NCBI GenBank assembly: GCA_036501425.1
Contig: DASYAI010000062.1
Span: forward strand, 124,001 to 188,000
Length of the DNA: 64,000 nt
Source: DATKRB01 sp036501425
Lineage (GTDB): Bacteria; Actinomycetota; Acidimicrobiia; Acidimicrobiales; RAAP-2
Direction: 5' to 3'
Shown here: positions 24,529 through 41,545 of the stretch, piece by piece
How the letters are laid out: the number at the start of each line of letters is the position of its first letter
Position numbering within the stretch: the first letter of the stretch is position 1
Notes under the pieces: generated by a model
Seen by the model: the letters and a program-made list of their open reading frames with translations, nothing else
Databases searched by the model: none
Told to the model about the DNA's origin: nothing
Position numbers and translations under genes: made by a program

Positions 24529-25254
24529 ATGGCACAACACGGCAAGAAGTACCGGTCGGCGATCGCCCAGGTCGACCGCGAGGCACTCTACGGGCTGCCC
24601 GCTGCGGTCGAGCTGGTCAAGGCGTCGGCGGTGGCGAAGTTCGACGAGACCATCGAGCTGGCGGTGCGGCTCGGGGTCGACCCGCGCAAGGCGGACCAGA
24701 TCGTCCGGGGTACCCTCTCGCTGCCCCACGGGACGGGCCGGACGGTGCGGGTCGCCGTCTTCGCCGCCGGCGAGCCGGCCGCTGAGGCCCGAGCCGCCGG
24801 GGCGGACGTGGTCGGGGCCGACGACCTGGTGGCCCGCATCGCCAACGAGGGCTTTTTGGAGTTCGACGTGGCGATCGCCACTCCGGACCTGATGGGCAAG
24901 GTCGGCACGCTCGGGCGGGTGCTCGGGCCCCGGGGCCTCATGCCCAATCCCAAGACCGGCACGGTCACCACCGAGGTCGGCCGGGCCGTGTCGGAGTTCA
25001 AGGCCGGGCGGGTCGAGTACCGGACCGACAAGGTGGGCAACATCCACCTTCCGGTGGGAAAGGTCTCCTTCGACTCGGCGCAGCTGCTCGCCAACATCCG
25101 GGCGGTGCTCGACGAGCTGCAGCGGGTCAAGCCGGCGTCGGCCAAAGGCCGCTACCTGCGGGCGGTCACCCTGGCGTCGACGATGGGCCCGGGGGTGCGG
25201 GTGGACCCGCTCCGTGCCCGCGAGGTCGAGGAGGAGCTGGCCCCGACCGGCTGA
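24529..25254 (+). CDS. rplA: 50S ribosomal protein L1
   Basis: uL1 (241 aa) forms the mobile L1 stalk that guides deacylated tRNA out of the E site. Typical segments are KKYRSAIAQVDREALYGLPAAVELVK, the LGVDPRKADQIVRGTLSLPHGTGRTVRVAVFA stretch and GPRGLMPNPKTGTV. ATG with upstream GAGGA. Its stop codon lies inside the 5' arm and loop of the hairpin that begins the next promoter. Confidence 0.97.
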   Translation: MAQHGKKYRSAIAQVDREALYGLPAAVELVKASAVAKFDETIELAVRLGVDPRKADQIVRGTLSLPHGTGRTVRVAVFAAGEPAAEARAAGADVVGADDLVARIANEGFLEFDVAIATPDLMGKVGTLGRVLGPRGLMPNPKTGTVTTEVGRAVSEFKAGRVEYRTDKVGNIHLPVGKVSFDSAQLLANIRAVLDELQRVKPASAKGRYLRAVTLASTMGPGVRVDPLRAREVEEELAPTG

Positions 25255-25283
25255 TTCGCAGCCGGCGAGCCGGGCACTAAGCT
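25247..25283 (+). promoter_or_regulatory. rplJ promoter with -35 in a hairpin loop
   Basis: CCGGCTG (25247-25253) and CAGCCGG (25259-25265) form a perfect 7-bp stem with loop ATTCG. The -35-like TTCGCA (25255-25260) begins in that loop. TAAGCT (25278-25283) follows after 17 nt. The rplA stop codon is part of the stem-loop. Confidence 0.6.
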
Positions 25284-25502
25284 CCGGCTCTCGTAGTCGC
25301 CCGGGTCTGAACGGAACCGGGCATCTGATCTGAAGACGCCGTAGACCTCCGGTGCGCCCGTCCGGGTGCCGAAGGGGCCCTCAGGGGCCCGCCCGACGAG
25401 GCGACTCGAACGTCCGGGCCCAGGCCCAGGCGTTCTCCGTCGCACGCCGGGGGCCACGGCAGCCTCGGGGCTCGCACCCCGAGACACCGAGTGGAGGTCG
25501 CG
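25284..25502 (+). promoter_or_regulatory. rplJ leader, candidate L10-binding autoregulatory RNA
   Basis: A leader of about 210 nt with several hairpins, for example GCCCGG/CCGGGC (25299-25322), and the internal stretch GAAGACGCCGTAGACC (25332-25347), which resembles the conserved kinked element of L10 leaders. L10-L7/L12 complexes repress their own operon through such leaders in many bacteria. Identification here is by position and partial resemblance only; the GGAGG ribosome binding site ends it. Confidence 0.5.
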
Positions 25503-26246
25503 ATGGAGCACCGAGTGGAGAACCCCCGGGCCGACAAGGTGGCCGTGGTCGAGGACGTCCGCGCCCGCTTGGACGCCGCCGCGGCCTCGGTGGTGACCGA
25601 GTACCGGGGGCTCTCGGTCGGCGAGCTGGCCGAGCTCCGTCAGAGCCTGGCAAGCGCGGGCGGCGAGTACAAGGTGTTCAAGAACACGCTCGTGCGCCGG
25701 GCGGTCGACGGCGGTCCCCATCGGGGACTGCACGACCTGCTGGTCGGGCCGACGGCCATCGCCTTCGTGGAGAGCGACGTGAGCGCGGTGGCCAAGGCGC
25801 TCCGCGACTTCTCGCGGACCCGACCCCACCTGGTGGTCAAGGGCGGGATGCTCGACGGCAACGTGCTCTCGCCCGGTGACCTCAACGCGCTGGCCGACCT
25901 GCCGTCGCGCGACGTGCTGCTGGCCCAGTTCGCCGGGGCGCTGGCAGCACCCCTGCGGCAGTTGGCCGGCCTGCTGGCGGCCGTGCCCCGGAACCTGGCC
26001 TACGGGCTTTCGGCCCTGATCGACCAGCGTGGGGGAGCCCCCGAGGCCGAGGCCCCGGCCGAGCCTGCCGCACCCGAGGCCGAGCCGGGCGAGCCAGCGG
26101 CCGAGGCCGAGCCGGCCGCCCAGACCGAGGCCGAGCCGGCCGCCCAGGCCGCACCCGATGCCGAGCCGGCCGCCCAGACCGAGGCCGAGCCGGCCACCGA
26201 GGCCGAGCCGGCCACCGAGGCCGAGCCGGCCGCCCAGGCCGACTGA
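25503..26246 (+). CDS. rplJ: 50S ribosomal protein L10 with Ala/Glu/Pro repeat tail
   Basis: uL10 anchors L7/L12 dimers on the stalk. The core (residues 1-176) has KVAVVEDVRARLDAAAASVVTEYRGLSV and GEYKVFKNTLVRRAV; the L12-binding helix ends near LAYGLSALIDQRG. Residues 178-247 are an extra tail built of repeated AEPA(A/T)-(Q/E)-(A/T)E units with no lysine or arginine. At DNA level this is a degenerate repeat of GAGGCCGAGCCGGCC (26099-26243). ATG 25503 is chosen for GGAGG 5 nt upstream; an in-frame GTG 12 nt earlier is less likely. Confidence 0.95.
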   Translation: MEHRVENPRADKVAVVEDVRARLDAAAASVVTEYRGLSVGELAELRQSLASAGGEYKVFKNTLVRRAVDGGPHRGLHDLLVGPTAIAFVESDVSAVAKALRDFSRTRPHLVVKGGMLDGNVLSPGDLNALADLPSRDVLLAQFAGALAAPLRQLAGLLAAVPRNLAYGLSALIDQRGGAPEAEAPAEPAAPEAEPGEPAAEAEPAAQTEAEPAAQAAPDAEPAAQTEAEPATEAEPATEAEPAAQAD

Positions 26247-26326
26247 CCCGGCCCGCTCCGAGCCCGACAAGTCCCACCCGCTACCCCCACGAACGACACG
26301 ATCGAGAAGAGACGAAAGGACCCACC

Positions 26327-26716
26327 ATGGCTGCAACCCTCACCAAGGACCAGATCCTCGACGGCATCGCCGAGCTCTCGGTGCTGGAGCTGAGCGAGCT
26401 CCTGAAGGCATTCGAGGAGAAGTTCGGCGTGACCGCCGCCGCGCCGGTGGCGGTGGCCGCCGCCCCGGGCGCCCCCGCCGCCGCAGCCGAGGCCGAGGAG
26501 GAGCAGACCGAGTTCGACGTCATCCTCACCGGGGCCGGCGACAAGAAGATCCAGGTCATCAAGGAGGTCCGCTCCCTGACCAGCCTCGGCCTGAAGGAGG
26601 CCAAGGACCTGGTCGACAGCGCCCCGAAGCCGGTCCTCGAGCGGGCCAGCAAGGACGACGCCGACAAGGCCCGGGCGGCACTCGAAGGTGCGGGCGCCAC
26701 GGTCGAGGTCCGCTGA
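26327..26716 (+). CDS. rplL: 50S ribosomal protein L7/L12
   Basis: bL12 (129 aa), the multicopy stalk protein that recruits translation factors. The N-terminal dimerisation domain (KDQILDGIAELSVLELSELLKAFEEKFGV) joins by an Ala/Pro hinge to the C-terminal factor-binding domain (EFDVILTGAGDKKIQVIKEVRSLTSLGLKEAKDLVDSAPKPV). ATG with AAAGGA ribosome binding site. It is followed by the strong hairpin that also carries the rpoB -35 element. Confidence 0.97.
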   Translation: MAATLTKDQILDGIAELSVLELSELLKAFEEKFGVTAAAPVAVAAAPGAPAAAAEAEEEQTEFDVILTGAGDKKIQVIKEVRSLTSLGLKEAKDLVDSAPKPVLERASKDDADKARAALEGAGATVEVR

Positions 26717-27034
26717 GGTCCTCGACCGCCCCGGCCCTTGACGGGCTCGGGGCGGCGGCCCTAGGGTTGCGCCCGGCTTCGGGCCCCCCGGGCGTGCCAT
26801 TGGCATCCCGGCGAATTTGTCGGCAGTCGGGCGCGGCACGGGTTGTGTCGCTGCCTGTCTCACGGTAAGCTTCCGGGTTGCCGTGCGTTTCTCTCCTGTG
26901 TCTGTCCGCCCCTCGGGCTGGACGACGCGCGCCACGGCGATCCTCGGCCCCGTTCCGGGTCCGCTGACGTCCACCCAGCCACCCCAGTAGTCCCGTTCCG
27001 ATCCGCCAGTACCTCGATTGGGAGGAGTAGGCCG
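26717..27034 (+). promoter_or_regulatory. rplL-rpoB intergenic region: hairpin, rpoBC promoter and long leader
   Basis: A 12-bp stem with one bulged T (26726-26737 with 26743-26755) has a 5-nt loop that is exactly TTGAC. That loop starts the -35 hexamer TTGACG (26738-26743). TAGGGT (26762-26767) follows after 18 nt. The leader is about 260 nt to the rpoB start and contains no gene I can support; it ends in GGAGGAG (27021-27027). Confidence 0.65.
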
Positions 27035-34665
<7,631 letters not shown>

Positions 34666-34701
34666 GCGGCTCGCGATGAGCCGTCGCGCGCCCGGCCGGG
34701 C

Positions 34702-34747
34702 GCACCCGGGCCGGCCTCTTGCCGGCCCGGTCCGGGTGCCCTAGCAT
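34702..34747 (+). promoter_or_regulatory. rpoC terminator-like hairpin carrying the rpsL promoter
   Basis: Arms GCACCC+GGGCCGGC (34702-34715) pair with GCCGGCCC (34721-34728) and GGGTGC (34734-34739), separated by a 5-nt bulge; the loop is CTCTT. The -35 TTGCCG (34719-34724) starts at the loop's 3' end, the 3' arm is the 17-nt spacer, and TAGCAT (34742-34747) is the -10 box. Transcription would start near 34755 with a leader of about 100 nt. Confidence 0.65.
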
Positions 34748-34853
34748 TGACCTGCTGTCCGGCGTCCTCGCGCGCCGGAACCGGCTTCCGGGCAGTTCCC
34801 CGTTCTTTCCGGCAGTTCCCGTGTTTCCGCCACTCAACGCTTAGAGGTACCGC

Positions 34854-35225
34854 GTGCCCACGATCGCCCAGCTGGTCCGCAAGGGACGGCAGGCCAAGGA
34901 GACCAAGACCAAGACCCCGGCTCTGCGGGGCGCGCCCCAGCGGCGCGGGGTGTGCACGCGGGTGTACACGACCACCCCGAAGAAGCCCAACTCGGCCCTG
35001 CGCAAGGTGGCCAGGGTACGCCTCACCAGCGGAGCCGAGGTGACCGCCTACATCCCCGGGGTCGGCCACAACCTGCAGGAGCACTCCATCGTGCTGGTGC
35101 GCGGCGGCCGGGTGAAGGACCTGCCGGGGGTCCGCTACAAGGTGATCCGCGGCGCCCTCGACACCTCGGGGGTGCGCGAGCGCAACCAGGCGCGCAGCCG
35201 CTACGGCGCCAAGAAGGAGTCCTGA
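34854..35225 (+). CDS. rpsL: 30S ribosomal protein S12
   Basis: uS12 (123 aa) of the decoding centre. TTPKKPNSALRKVARVRLTSG and HNLQEHSIVLVRGGRVKDLPGVRYKVIRGALD are intact, with lysines at the two positions whose mutation gives streptomycin resistance, so the protein looks streptomycin-sensitive. GTG start; the stop is one base from rpsG's ATG. First gene of the str operon. Confidence 0.98.
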   Translation: MPTIAQLVRKGRQAKETKTKTPALRGAPQRRGVCTRVYTTTPKKPNSALRKVARVRLTSGAEVTAYIPGVGHNLQEHSIVLVRGGRVKDLPGVRYKVIRGALDTSGVRERNQARSRYGAKKES

Positions 35226-35226
35226 G

Positions 35227-35697
35227 ATGCCCCGCAACGGACCGGCCCAGCGCCGTGATCTCCAGCCCGACCCGGTCCACCGCTCGGTGCTGGTCACCCA
35301 GGTGGTGAACAAGGTGCTGAGCCGGGGCAAGCGGACCCTGGCCGAGCGGATCGTCTACGGCGCCCTCCAGCTGGTCGAGGAGCGGGCCGGGTCCGAGCCG
35401 GTGGCCGTGCTCAAGCGGGCGGTGGAGAACACGCGTCCCGAGCTGGAGGTCAAGAGCCGGCGGGTGGGCGGCGCCACCTACCAGGTGCCGGTCGAGGTCC
35501 GGCCGCGCCGGGCGACCACCCTGGCCATCCGCTGGCTGACCGGGTACTCCAAGCAGCGGCGCGAGAAGACCATGGCCGAGCGGCTGGCGAACGAGATCCT
35601 CGACGCCTCCAACGGCATCGGCGCGGCGGTCAAGCGCCGCGAGGACATGCACAAGATGGCCGAGTCCAACAAGGCCTTCGCGCACTACCGCTGGTAG
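35227..35697 (+). CDS. rpsG: 30S ribosomal protein S7
   Basis: uS7 (156 aa) nucleates the 30S head. Conserved segments: LVTQVVNKVLSRGKRTLAERIVYGAL, GGATYQVPVEVRPRRATTLAIRWL, and the C-terminal KRREDMHKMAESNKAFAHYRW. ATG start one base after rpsL; fusA follows after 21 bp. Confidence 0.98.
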   Translation: MPRNGPAQRRDLQPDPVHRSVLVTQVVNKVLSRGKRTLAERIVYGALQLVEERAGSEPVAVLKRAVENTRPELEVKSRRVGGATYQVPVEVRPRRATTLAIRWLTGYSKQRREKTMAERLANEILDASNGIGAAVKRREDMHKMAESNKAFAHYRW

Positions 35698-35718
35698 GCG
35701 CGGGCCAGAGGTAGCACC

Positions 35719-37818
35719 GTGGCAGACCCCCTTCCCACCCGCGAGTACCCGCTCGCCAGGACCCGCAACATCGGGATCATGGCCCACATCGACGCGGGCA
35801 AGACCACCACCACCGAGCGGATCCTCTATTACACCGGTCGCAACTACAAGATCGGCGAGGTCCACGAGGGCGCGGCGACCATGGACTGGATGGTCCAGGA
35901 GCAAGAGCGCGGCATCACCATCACCTCGGCCGCCACCACCTGCCGCTGGCGCGACACGTGGATCAACATCATCGACACCCCGGGCCACGTGGACTTCACG
36001 GTGGAAGTCGAGCGGTCCCTGCGGGTGCTCGACGGCGCGGTGGCGGTCTTCGACGCGGTGGCCGGGGTGGAGCCCCAGACCGAGACGGTGTGGCGCCAGG
36101 CCAACAAGTACTCGGTCCCCCGGATCTGCTTCGTCAACAAGATGGACCGGGTGGGGGCGGACTTCGCCCGCACGGTCGAGATGATCAAGGACCGGCTCGA
36201 CGCCACGCCGGCGGTCGTGCAGCTCCCCATCGGGGCCGAGGCCGACTTCCGGGGCGTGGTCGACGTGCTCCGGGGCCAGGCCCTCGTCTGGGACGACGGC
36301 ATGGGCGAGAAGTGGGAGGAGACCGCGGTCCCCGAGGACCTGGTCGTCGCCACCGAGGAGGCCCGCCACCAGCTGGTCGACGTACTCTCCAACCACGACG
36401 ACGTGATCATGGAGAAGTTCCTGGCCGACGAGGAGATCACCGCCGAGGACCTGCGCCGGGCCCTGCGCACGGCCACCCTGGCGAGCGAGGTGGTGCCCGT
36501 GCTGTGCGGGTCTGCCTTCAAGAACAAGGGTGTCCAGCCGATGCTGGACGCGGTGGTCGACTACCTGCCGAGCCCGCTCGACCTGCCCCCCACCCCGGGC
36601 CACCTGCCCGGCAAGCCGGACGAGCTCGACGAGCGGCTCCCCGACGACAGCGCCCCCTTCGCCGCCCTGGCCTTCAAGATCATGACCGACCCGTTCGTGG
36701 GCAAGCTGACCTACCTCCGGGTCTACTCGGGCACCCTGCGCAAGGGCGGCACGGTGACCAACACCTCCAAGGACCGGCGCGAGCGGGTGGGGCGGCTGCT
36801 CCAGATGCACGCCAACCACCGCGAGGACAAGGACGCCATCTTCGCCGGGGACATCGTGGCCGCGGTCGGCCTCAAGCAGACGACCACCGGCGACACCCTG
36901 TCGGACCCCGACCACCGCATCGTGCTGGAGGAGCTGACCTTCCCCGAGCCGGTGATCCACGTGGCGGTGGAGCCCAAGACCAAGGCCGACCAGGACAAGC
37001 TGTCCAAGGCGCTCTACGCCCTGTCCGAGGAGGACCCGACGTTCCGGGTCCGCTCGGACGAGGAGACCGGCCAGACGGTGATCTCGGGGATGGGCGAGCT
37101 CCACCTCGAGGTGCTGGTCGACCGGATGCTGCGGGAGTTCAGCGTCGACGCCAACGTGGGCAAGCCCCAGGTGGCCTACCGCGAGACCATCCGCAAGCCG
37201 GTGGAGAAGATCGAGGAGCGCTACGTCCGCCAGACCGGCGGCCGGGGCCAGTACGGGCACGTGGTCATCAGCCTCGAGCCGACCGGCCCGGGCGGCGGCT
37301 ACGAGTTCGTGGACAAGATCACCGGCGGGGTGATCCCCAAGGAGTACATCCCCTCGGTGGACGCCGGCATCCAAGAGGCGCTGACCTCGGGGGTGGTCGC
37401 CGGGTACCCGATGGTCGACGTGCGGGTCCTGCTCACCTTCGGCTCCTACCACGAGGTCGACTCCTCGGAGATGGCATTCAAGATCGCCGGGTCGATGGCG
37501 GTCAAGAAGGCGGCCCGGGCGGCCTCGCCGGTGCTGCTCGAGCCGGTCATGGCGGTCGAGGTGGTGACCCCCGAGGACTACATGGGCGACGTGATCGGGG
37601 ACCTCTCTTCGCGGCGCGGCCGGGTGGAGGGCATGGAGCAGCGGGGCAGCAGCCACGTCATCCGGGCCCAGGTTCCCCTGGCCGACATGTTCGGCTACGC
37701 TACCGACCTGCGCTCTCGCACCCAGGGCCGGGCGACGTACACCATGCAATTCCACGCCTACAACGAAGTGCCCGACTCGATCGCCAAGGAGATCATCGCT
37801 CGGGCGCACGGGGAGTAG
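35719..37818 (+). CDS. fusA: Elongation factor G
   Basis: EF-G (699 aa) drives tRNA-mRNA translocation. GTPase motifs: AHIDAGKTTTTERILYYTG (P-loop), DTPGHVDFTVEVERSLRVLDGAV and NKMDRVGADF. Domain IV contains GGRGQYGHVVISLEP and the C-terminal domain ends in a normal EF-G tail. GTG start. Str operon position before tuf. Confidence 0.98.
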   Translation: MADPLPTREYPLARTRNIGIMAHIDAGKTTTTERILYYTGRNYKIGEVHEGAATMDWMVQEQERGITITSAATTCRWRDTWINIIDTPGHVDFTVEVERSLRVLDGAVAVFDAVAGVEPQTETVWRQANKYSVPRICFVNKMDRVGADFARTVEMIKDRLDATPAVVQLPIGAEADFRGVVDVLRGQALVWDDGMGEKWEETAVPEDLVVATEEARHQLVDVLSNHDDVIMEKFLADEEITAEDLRRALRTATLASEVVPVLCGSAFKNKGVQPMLDAVVDYLPSPLDLPPTPGHLPGKPDELDERLPDDSAPFAALAFKIMTDPFVGKLTYLRVYSGTLRKGGTVTNTSKDRRERVGRLLQMHANHREDKDAIFAGDIVAAVGLKQTTTGDTLSDPDHRIVLEELTFPEPVIHVAVEPKTKADQDKLSKALYALSEEDPTFRVRSDEETGQTVISGMGELHLEVLVDRMLREFSVDANVGKPQVAYRETIRKPVEKIEERYVRQTGGRGQYGHVVISLEPTGPGGGYEFVDKITGGVIPKEYIPSVDAGIQEALTSGVVAGYPMVDVRVLLTFGSYHEVDSSEMAFKIAGSMAVKKAARAASPVLLEPVMAVEVVTPEDYMGDVIGDLSSRRGRVEGMEQRGSSHVIRAQVPLADMFGYATDLRSRTQGRATYTMQFHAYNEVPDSIAKEIIARAHGE

Positions 37819-37953
37819 GCGGGCTGGCCGGTTTCCGGCGGCAGCGACCAGGGCACCACCGTCGCTGGCAGTGGCAATGAAAGCAGCGGCGGGCAACCGC
37901 CGTGGCGGGGTCCGAGGGGGCCCCGCCCGAGATCAGGGAGTGAGTCCCCCAAG
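37819..37953 (+). promoter_or_regulatory. fusA-tuf intergenic region
   Basis: The 135 bp contain a 7-bp hairpin GGCGGGG (37904-37910)/CCCCGCC (37921-37927) just before the tuf ribosome binding site GGGAG (37936-37940). No convincing promoter is seen. The hairpin may modulate tuf translation or processing. Confidence 0.4.
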
Positions 37954-39141
<1,188 letters not shown>

Positions 39142-39191
39142 GCGCGACCCGCAGCGTCGCGCGGCACGCGACCCACCATCGGAAGGACGCC

Positions 39192-39518
39192 ATGCCCGAC
39201 GCACCACGCCAGAAGATCCGGATCCGCCTGAAGGCCTACGACCACGAGATCCTCGATCAGTCGACCGAAAAGATCGTCCAGACGGTGCTGCGCACCCAGG
39301 CCAAGGTGCAGGGCCCGGTGCCGCTGCCGACCGACAAGCACCGCTACACGGTGATCCGCTCGCCCCACAAGTACAAGGACAGCCGCGAGCACTTCGAGAT
39401 GCGGGTGCACAAGCGCCTGGTCGACATCGTGGAGCACACCCCCAAGACGGTCGACTCGCTGCAACGGCTGGACCTGCCGGCCGGCGTGGACATCGAGATC
39501 AAGATCCAGAACACCTAG
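39192..39518 (+). CDS. rpsJ: 30S ribosomal protein S10
   Basis: uS10 (108 aa), also the NusG/NusE partner in antitermination. Segments IRIRLKAYDHEILDQSTEKIVQTV, PTDKHRYTVIRSPHKYKDSREHFEMRVHKRLVDI are typical. ATG with GGAAGGA ribosome binding site 50 bp after tuf. Unusually for an S10 operon, 254 bp separate it from rplC. Confidence 0.97.
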   Translation: MPDAPRQKIRIRLKAYDHEILDQSTEKIVQTVLRTQAKVQGPVPLPTDKHRYTVIRSPHKYKDSREHFEMRVHKRLVDIVEHTPKTVDSLQRLDLPAGVDIEIKIQNT

Positions 39519-39772
39519 GGGCGACCCGTGGCCGGTGGCACCGGCCAACGGGATCGTGTAGCTTTGCCCCCCGGGCCGATTCCGGCCCAGAGGTGCCCGG
39601 TCTCCGGGTGCCGAACCACCAACCGAAGTGTCCGAGCGCCCACCCCTGCGGGTTTATGGGGACTGATGGGGACCTCGGACCGAGACAGTCGAGCGCTCCG
39701 CTCGGGATTCCCGGGCGGAGCGTTGGCGTGCACACGGGCTGCCGTGGGCACGATCAGGGAGAGCCCAGCAAC
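39519..39772 (+). promoter_or_regulatory. Structured rpsJ-rplC intergenic region, candidate S10-operon leader
   Basis: No gene is supported. Four inverted repeats occur in series: GGCCGG/CCGGCC (39530-39546), GGGCCG/CGGCCC (39573-39588), GGTGCCCGG/CCGGGTGCC (39592-39612, with two wobble pairs) and CGCTCCG/CGGAGCG (39694-39722). TAGCTT (39559-39564) is a possible -10 box. The arrangement suggests either termination after rpsJ plus a new promoter, or an autogenous-control leader for rplC-rplD and downstream genes. Confidence 0.5.
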
Positions 39773-40435
39773 GTGGCAACCAAGGCGATCGTCGGCGAGA
39801 AGGTCGGCATGACCCAGATCTGGGACGACCAGAACCGAGCCGTCCCGGTGACGGTGGTCCGAGTCGCGCCGGTCCGGGTGGTGCAGATCAAGCAGCCCGA
39901 AACGGACGGCTACGCCGCCCTTCAGGTGACCTGGGGGTTCCGGCGCGCGTCGACCCTCACCAAGCCCGAGCTCGGGCACTTCGAGCGCGCCGGGGTCGAG
40001 CCCGGGCGCAAGCTCCTCGAGCTCCGGATCGACGACGTGAGCGAGTTCACCGTCGGCCAGGAGCTGACCGCCGACTGGTGGTCGCCGGGCGACCGGGTGG
40101 ACGCCATCGCGGTCAGCAAGGGCAAGGGGTTCGCCGGGGGGATGAAGCGGCACAACTTCAAGGGCCAGGGCGCCTCCCACGGCAACCACAAGCACCACCG
40201 GGCGCCGGGCTCGGTCGGCGCGTGCGCCACCCCGTCCCGGGTGTTCAAGGGCACCCGGATGGCCGGCCGGATGGGTGGCGGCCAGGTGACCGCCCTCAAC
40301 CTGCAGGTGGTCATGGCCGACGCCGAGCGCCAGCTCGTCCTGGTCAAAGGGGCGGTGCCCGGGTCGCGCGGCGGCGTGGTGGTCCTGCGGGACACGGTGA
40401 AGGCGCCCACCGCCCGCGCCGGGAGCATCCGATGA
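39773..40435 (+). CDS. rplC: 50S ribosomal protein L3
   Basis: uL3 (220 aa) lies near the peptidyl transferase centre. It opens ATKAIVGEKVGMTQIWDDQNRAVPVTVV and has the conserved loop GFAGGMKRHNFKGQGASHGNHKHHRAPGSVG, including the glutamine methylated by PrmB in some bacteria. GTG start; the frame stays open upstream but without family similarity. Overlaps rplD by ATGA. Confidence 0.97.
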   Translation: MATKAIVGEKVGMTQIWDDQNRAVPVTVVRVAPVRVVQIKQPETDGYAALQVTWGFRRASTLTKPELGHFERAGVEPGRKLLELRIDDVSEFTVGQELTADWWSPGDRVDAIAVSKGKGFAGGMKRHNFKGQGASHGNHKHHRAPGSVGACATPSRVFKGTRMAGRMGGGQVTALNLQVVMADAERQLVLVKGAVPGSRGGVVVLRDTVKAPTARAGSIR

Positions 40436-41247
40436 CCGTCGTCGCGGATCCGCCCCGTCCCGGCGCCGTGCGCCGCGAGCGTCCGGCACCGGTGGTGCGC
40501 ACCGTCGTGCGCCGTGACGTGGCTGGCGCCGACCTCGGCTCGGTGGACCTCGAGCCGTCGCTGTTCGGCATCGAGCCCAACCTGGCCGTGCTGCACCAGG
40601 TGGTGACCGCCCAGCTGGCCGCGGCCCGCTCGGGCACCCAGTCGACCCGGACCCGGGCCGAGGTGCGTGGGGGCGGGTCCAAGCCGTTCCGCCAGAAGGG
40701 CACCGGCCGGGCCCGGCAGGGCTCCACCCGGGCCCCCCACTGGGCGGGGGGCGGGGTCGCCCTCGGCCCCAAGCCGCGCAGCTACGCCCAGCGGACCCCG
40801 AAGAAGATGGTCCGCCTGGCCCTGTGCTCGGCCCTTTCGGACCGGGCGGCCGAGGACCGGGTGGCGCTGGTGGACCGCTGGGCCTGGGAGGCACCCCGCA
40901 CCAAGGACGCGGTGGCGGCGCTCGACGCCCTGGGCCTGGCGGGCAAGGTGCTGGTGGTCCTGGGCGCCGACGAGCTGACCGCCCGGCGGTCCTTCGCCAA
41001 CCTGCCCGACGTCCAGGTGGTGCTGGCGGGGGAGCTGGCGGCCTACGACGTGCTGCGCAACGACTGGGTGGTGTTCAGCGACGAGACGCTGCCCGGCGCA
41101 CCGGCCCGGGTCCAGGCGACCGCCGAGGGGGCCGGAACCCAGGCGACCGCCGAGCCGGCCGGCGCCCAAGTGGCCGCCGAGCCGGACCGGGACCAGGTAG
41201 CCGACGAGCCCGGCGAGCCCGGCGAGGGGGAGCCCGACGATGCGTGA
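40432..41247 (+). CDS. rplD: 50S ribosomal protein L4 with extra N- and C-terminal segments
   Basis: uL4 (271 aa, longer than the usual ~205-220). The tunnel loop GGGSKPFRQKGTGRARQGSTRAPHWAGGG (81-108) is intact. The first 30 residues are an Arg/Pro-rich addition and residues 221-271 an Ala/Glu/Pro-rich acidic tail (ATAEGAGTQATAEPAGAQ...). In E. coli L4 also represses the S10 operon. ATGA overlap with rplC and 8-bp overlap with rplW. Confidence 0.96.
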   Translation: MTVVADPPRPGAVRRERPAPVVRTVVRRDVAGADLGSVDLEPSLFGIEPNLAVLHQVVTAQLAAARSGTQSTRTRAEVRGGGSKPFRQKGTGRARQGSTRAPHWAGGGVALGPKPRSYAQRTPKKMVRLALCSALSDRAAEDRVALVDRWAWEAPRTKDAVAALDALGLAGKVLVVLGADELTARRSFANLPDVQVVLAGELAAYDVLRNDWVVFSDETLPGAPARVQATAEGAGTQATAEPAGAQVAAEPDRDQVADEPGEPGEGEPDDA

Positions 41248-41530
41248 AGCCACTTCTGTCCTGATCCGGCCGGTGGTGTCCGAAAAGACCTACTCGCTGA
41301 TGGACCGCAACGTCTACGTCTTCGTGGTCGACCCGCGTGCCACCAAGATCGAGGTCCGCCAGGCGGTCGAGCAGGTGTTCGGCGTGCGGGTGGACAAGGT
41401 CAACACGCTCAACCGCAAGGGCAAGTCGACCCGGAACCGGCGCACCAACGTGGTGGGCCATCGACCCGACACCAAGCGGGCCGTCGTGACGCTCCACGCC
41501 GGCGACAAGATCGACCTCTTCGAGAGCTGA
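41240..41530 (+). CDS. rplW: 50S ribosomal protein L23
   Basis: uL23 (96 aa), docking site for trigger factor and SRP at the tunnel exit. Typical: VLIRPVVSEKTYSLMDRNVYVFVVDPRATKIEVRQAVEQVFGVRVDKVNTLNRKGK. No extension. ATG within the end of rplD. Confidence 0.97.
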   Translation: MREATSVLIRPVVSEKTYSLMDRNVYVFVVDPRATKIEVRQAVEQVFGVRVDKVNTLNRKGKSTRNRRTNVVGHRPDTKRAVVTLHAGDKIDLFES

Positions 41531-41545
41531 GCCGAGGACCCCGCC

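Noticed and set aside
26717..27034. A small gene in the rplL-rpoB gap
   Set aside because: No start with ribosome binding site and no recognisable peptide; explained by promoter and leader.
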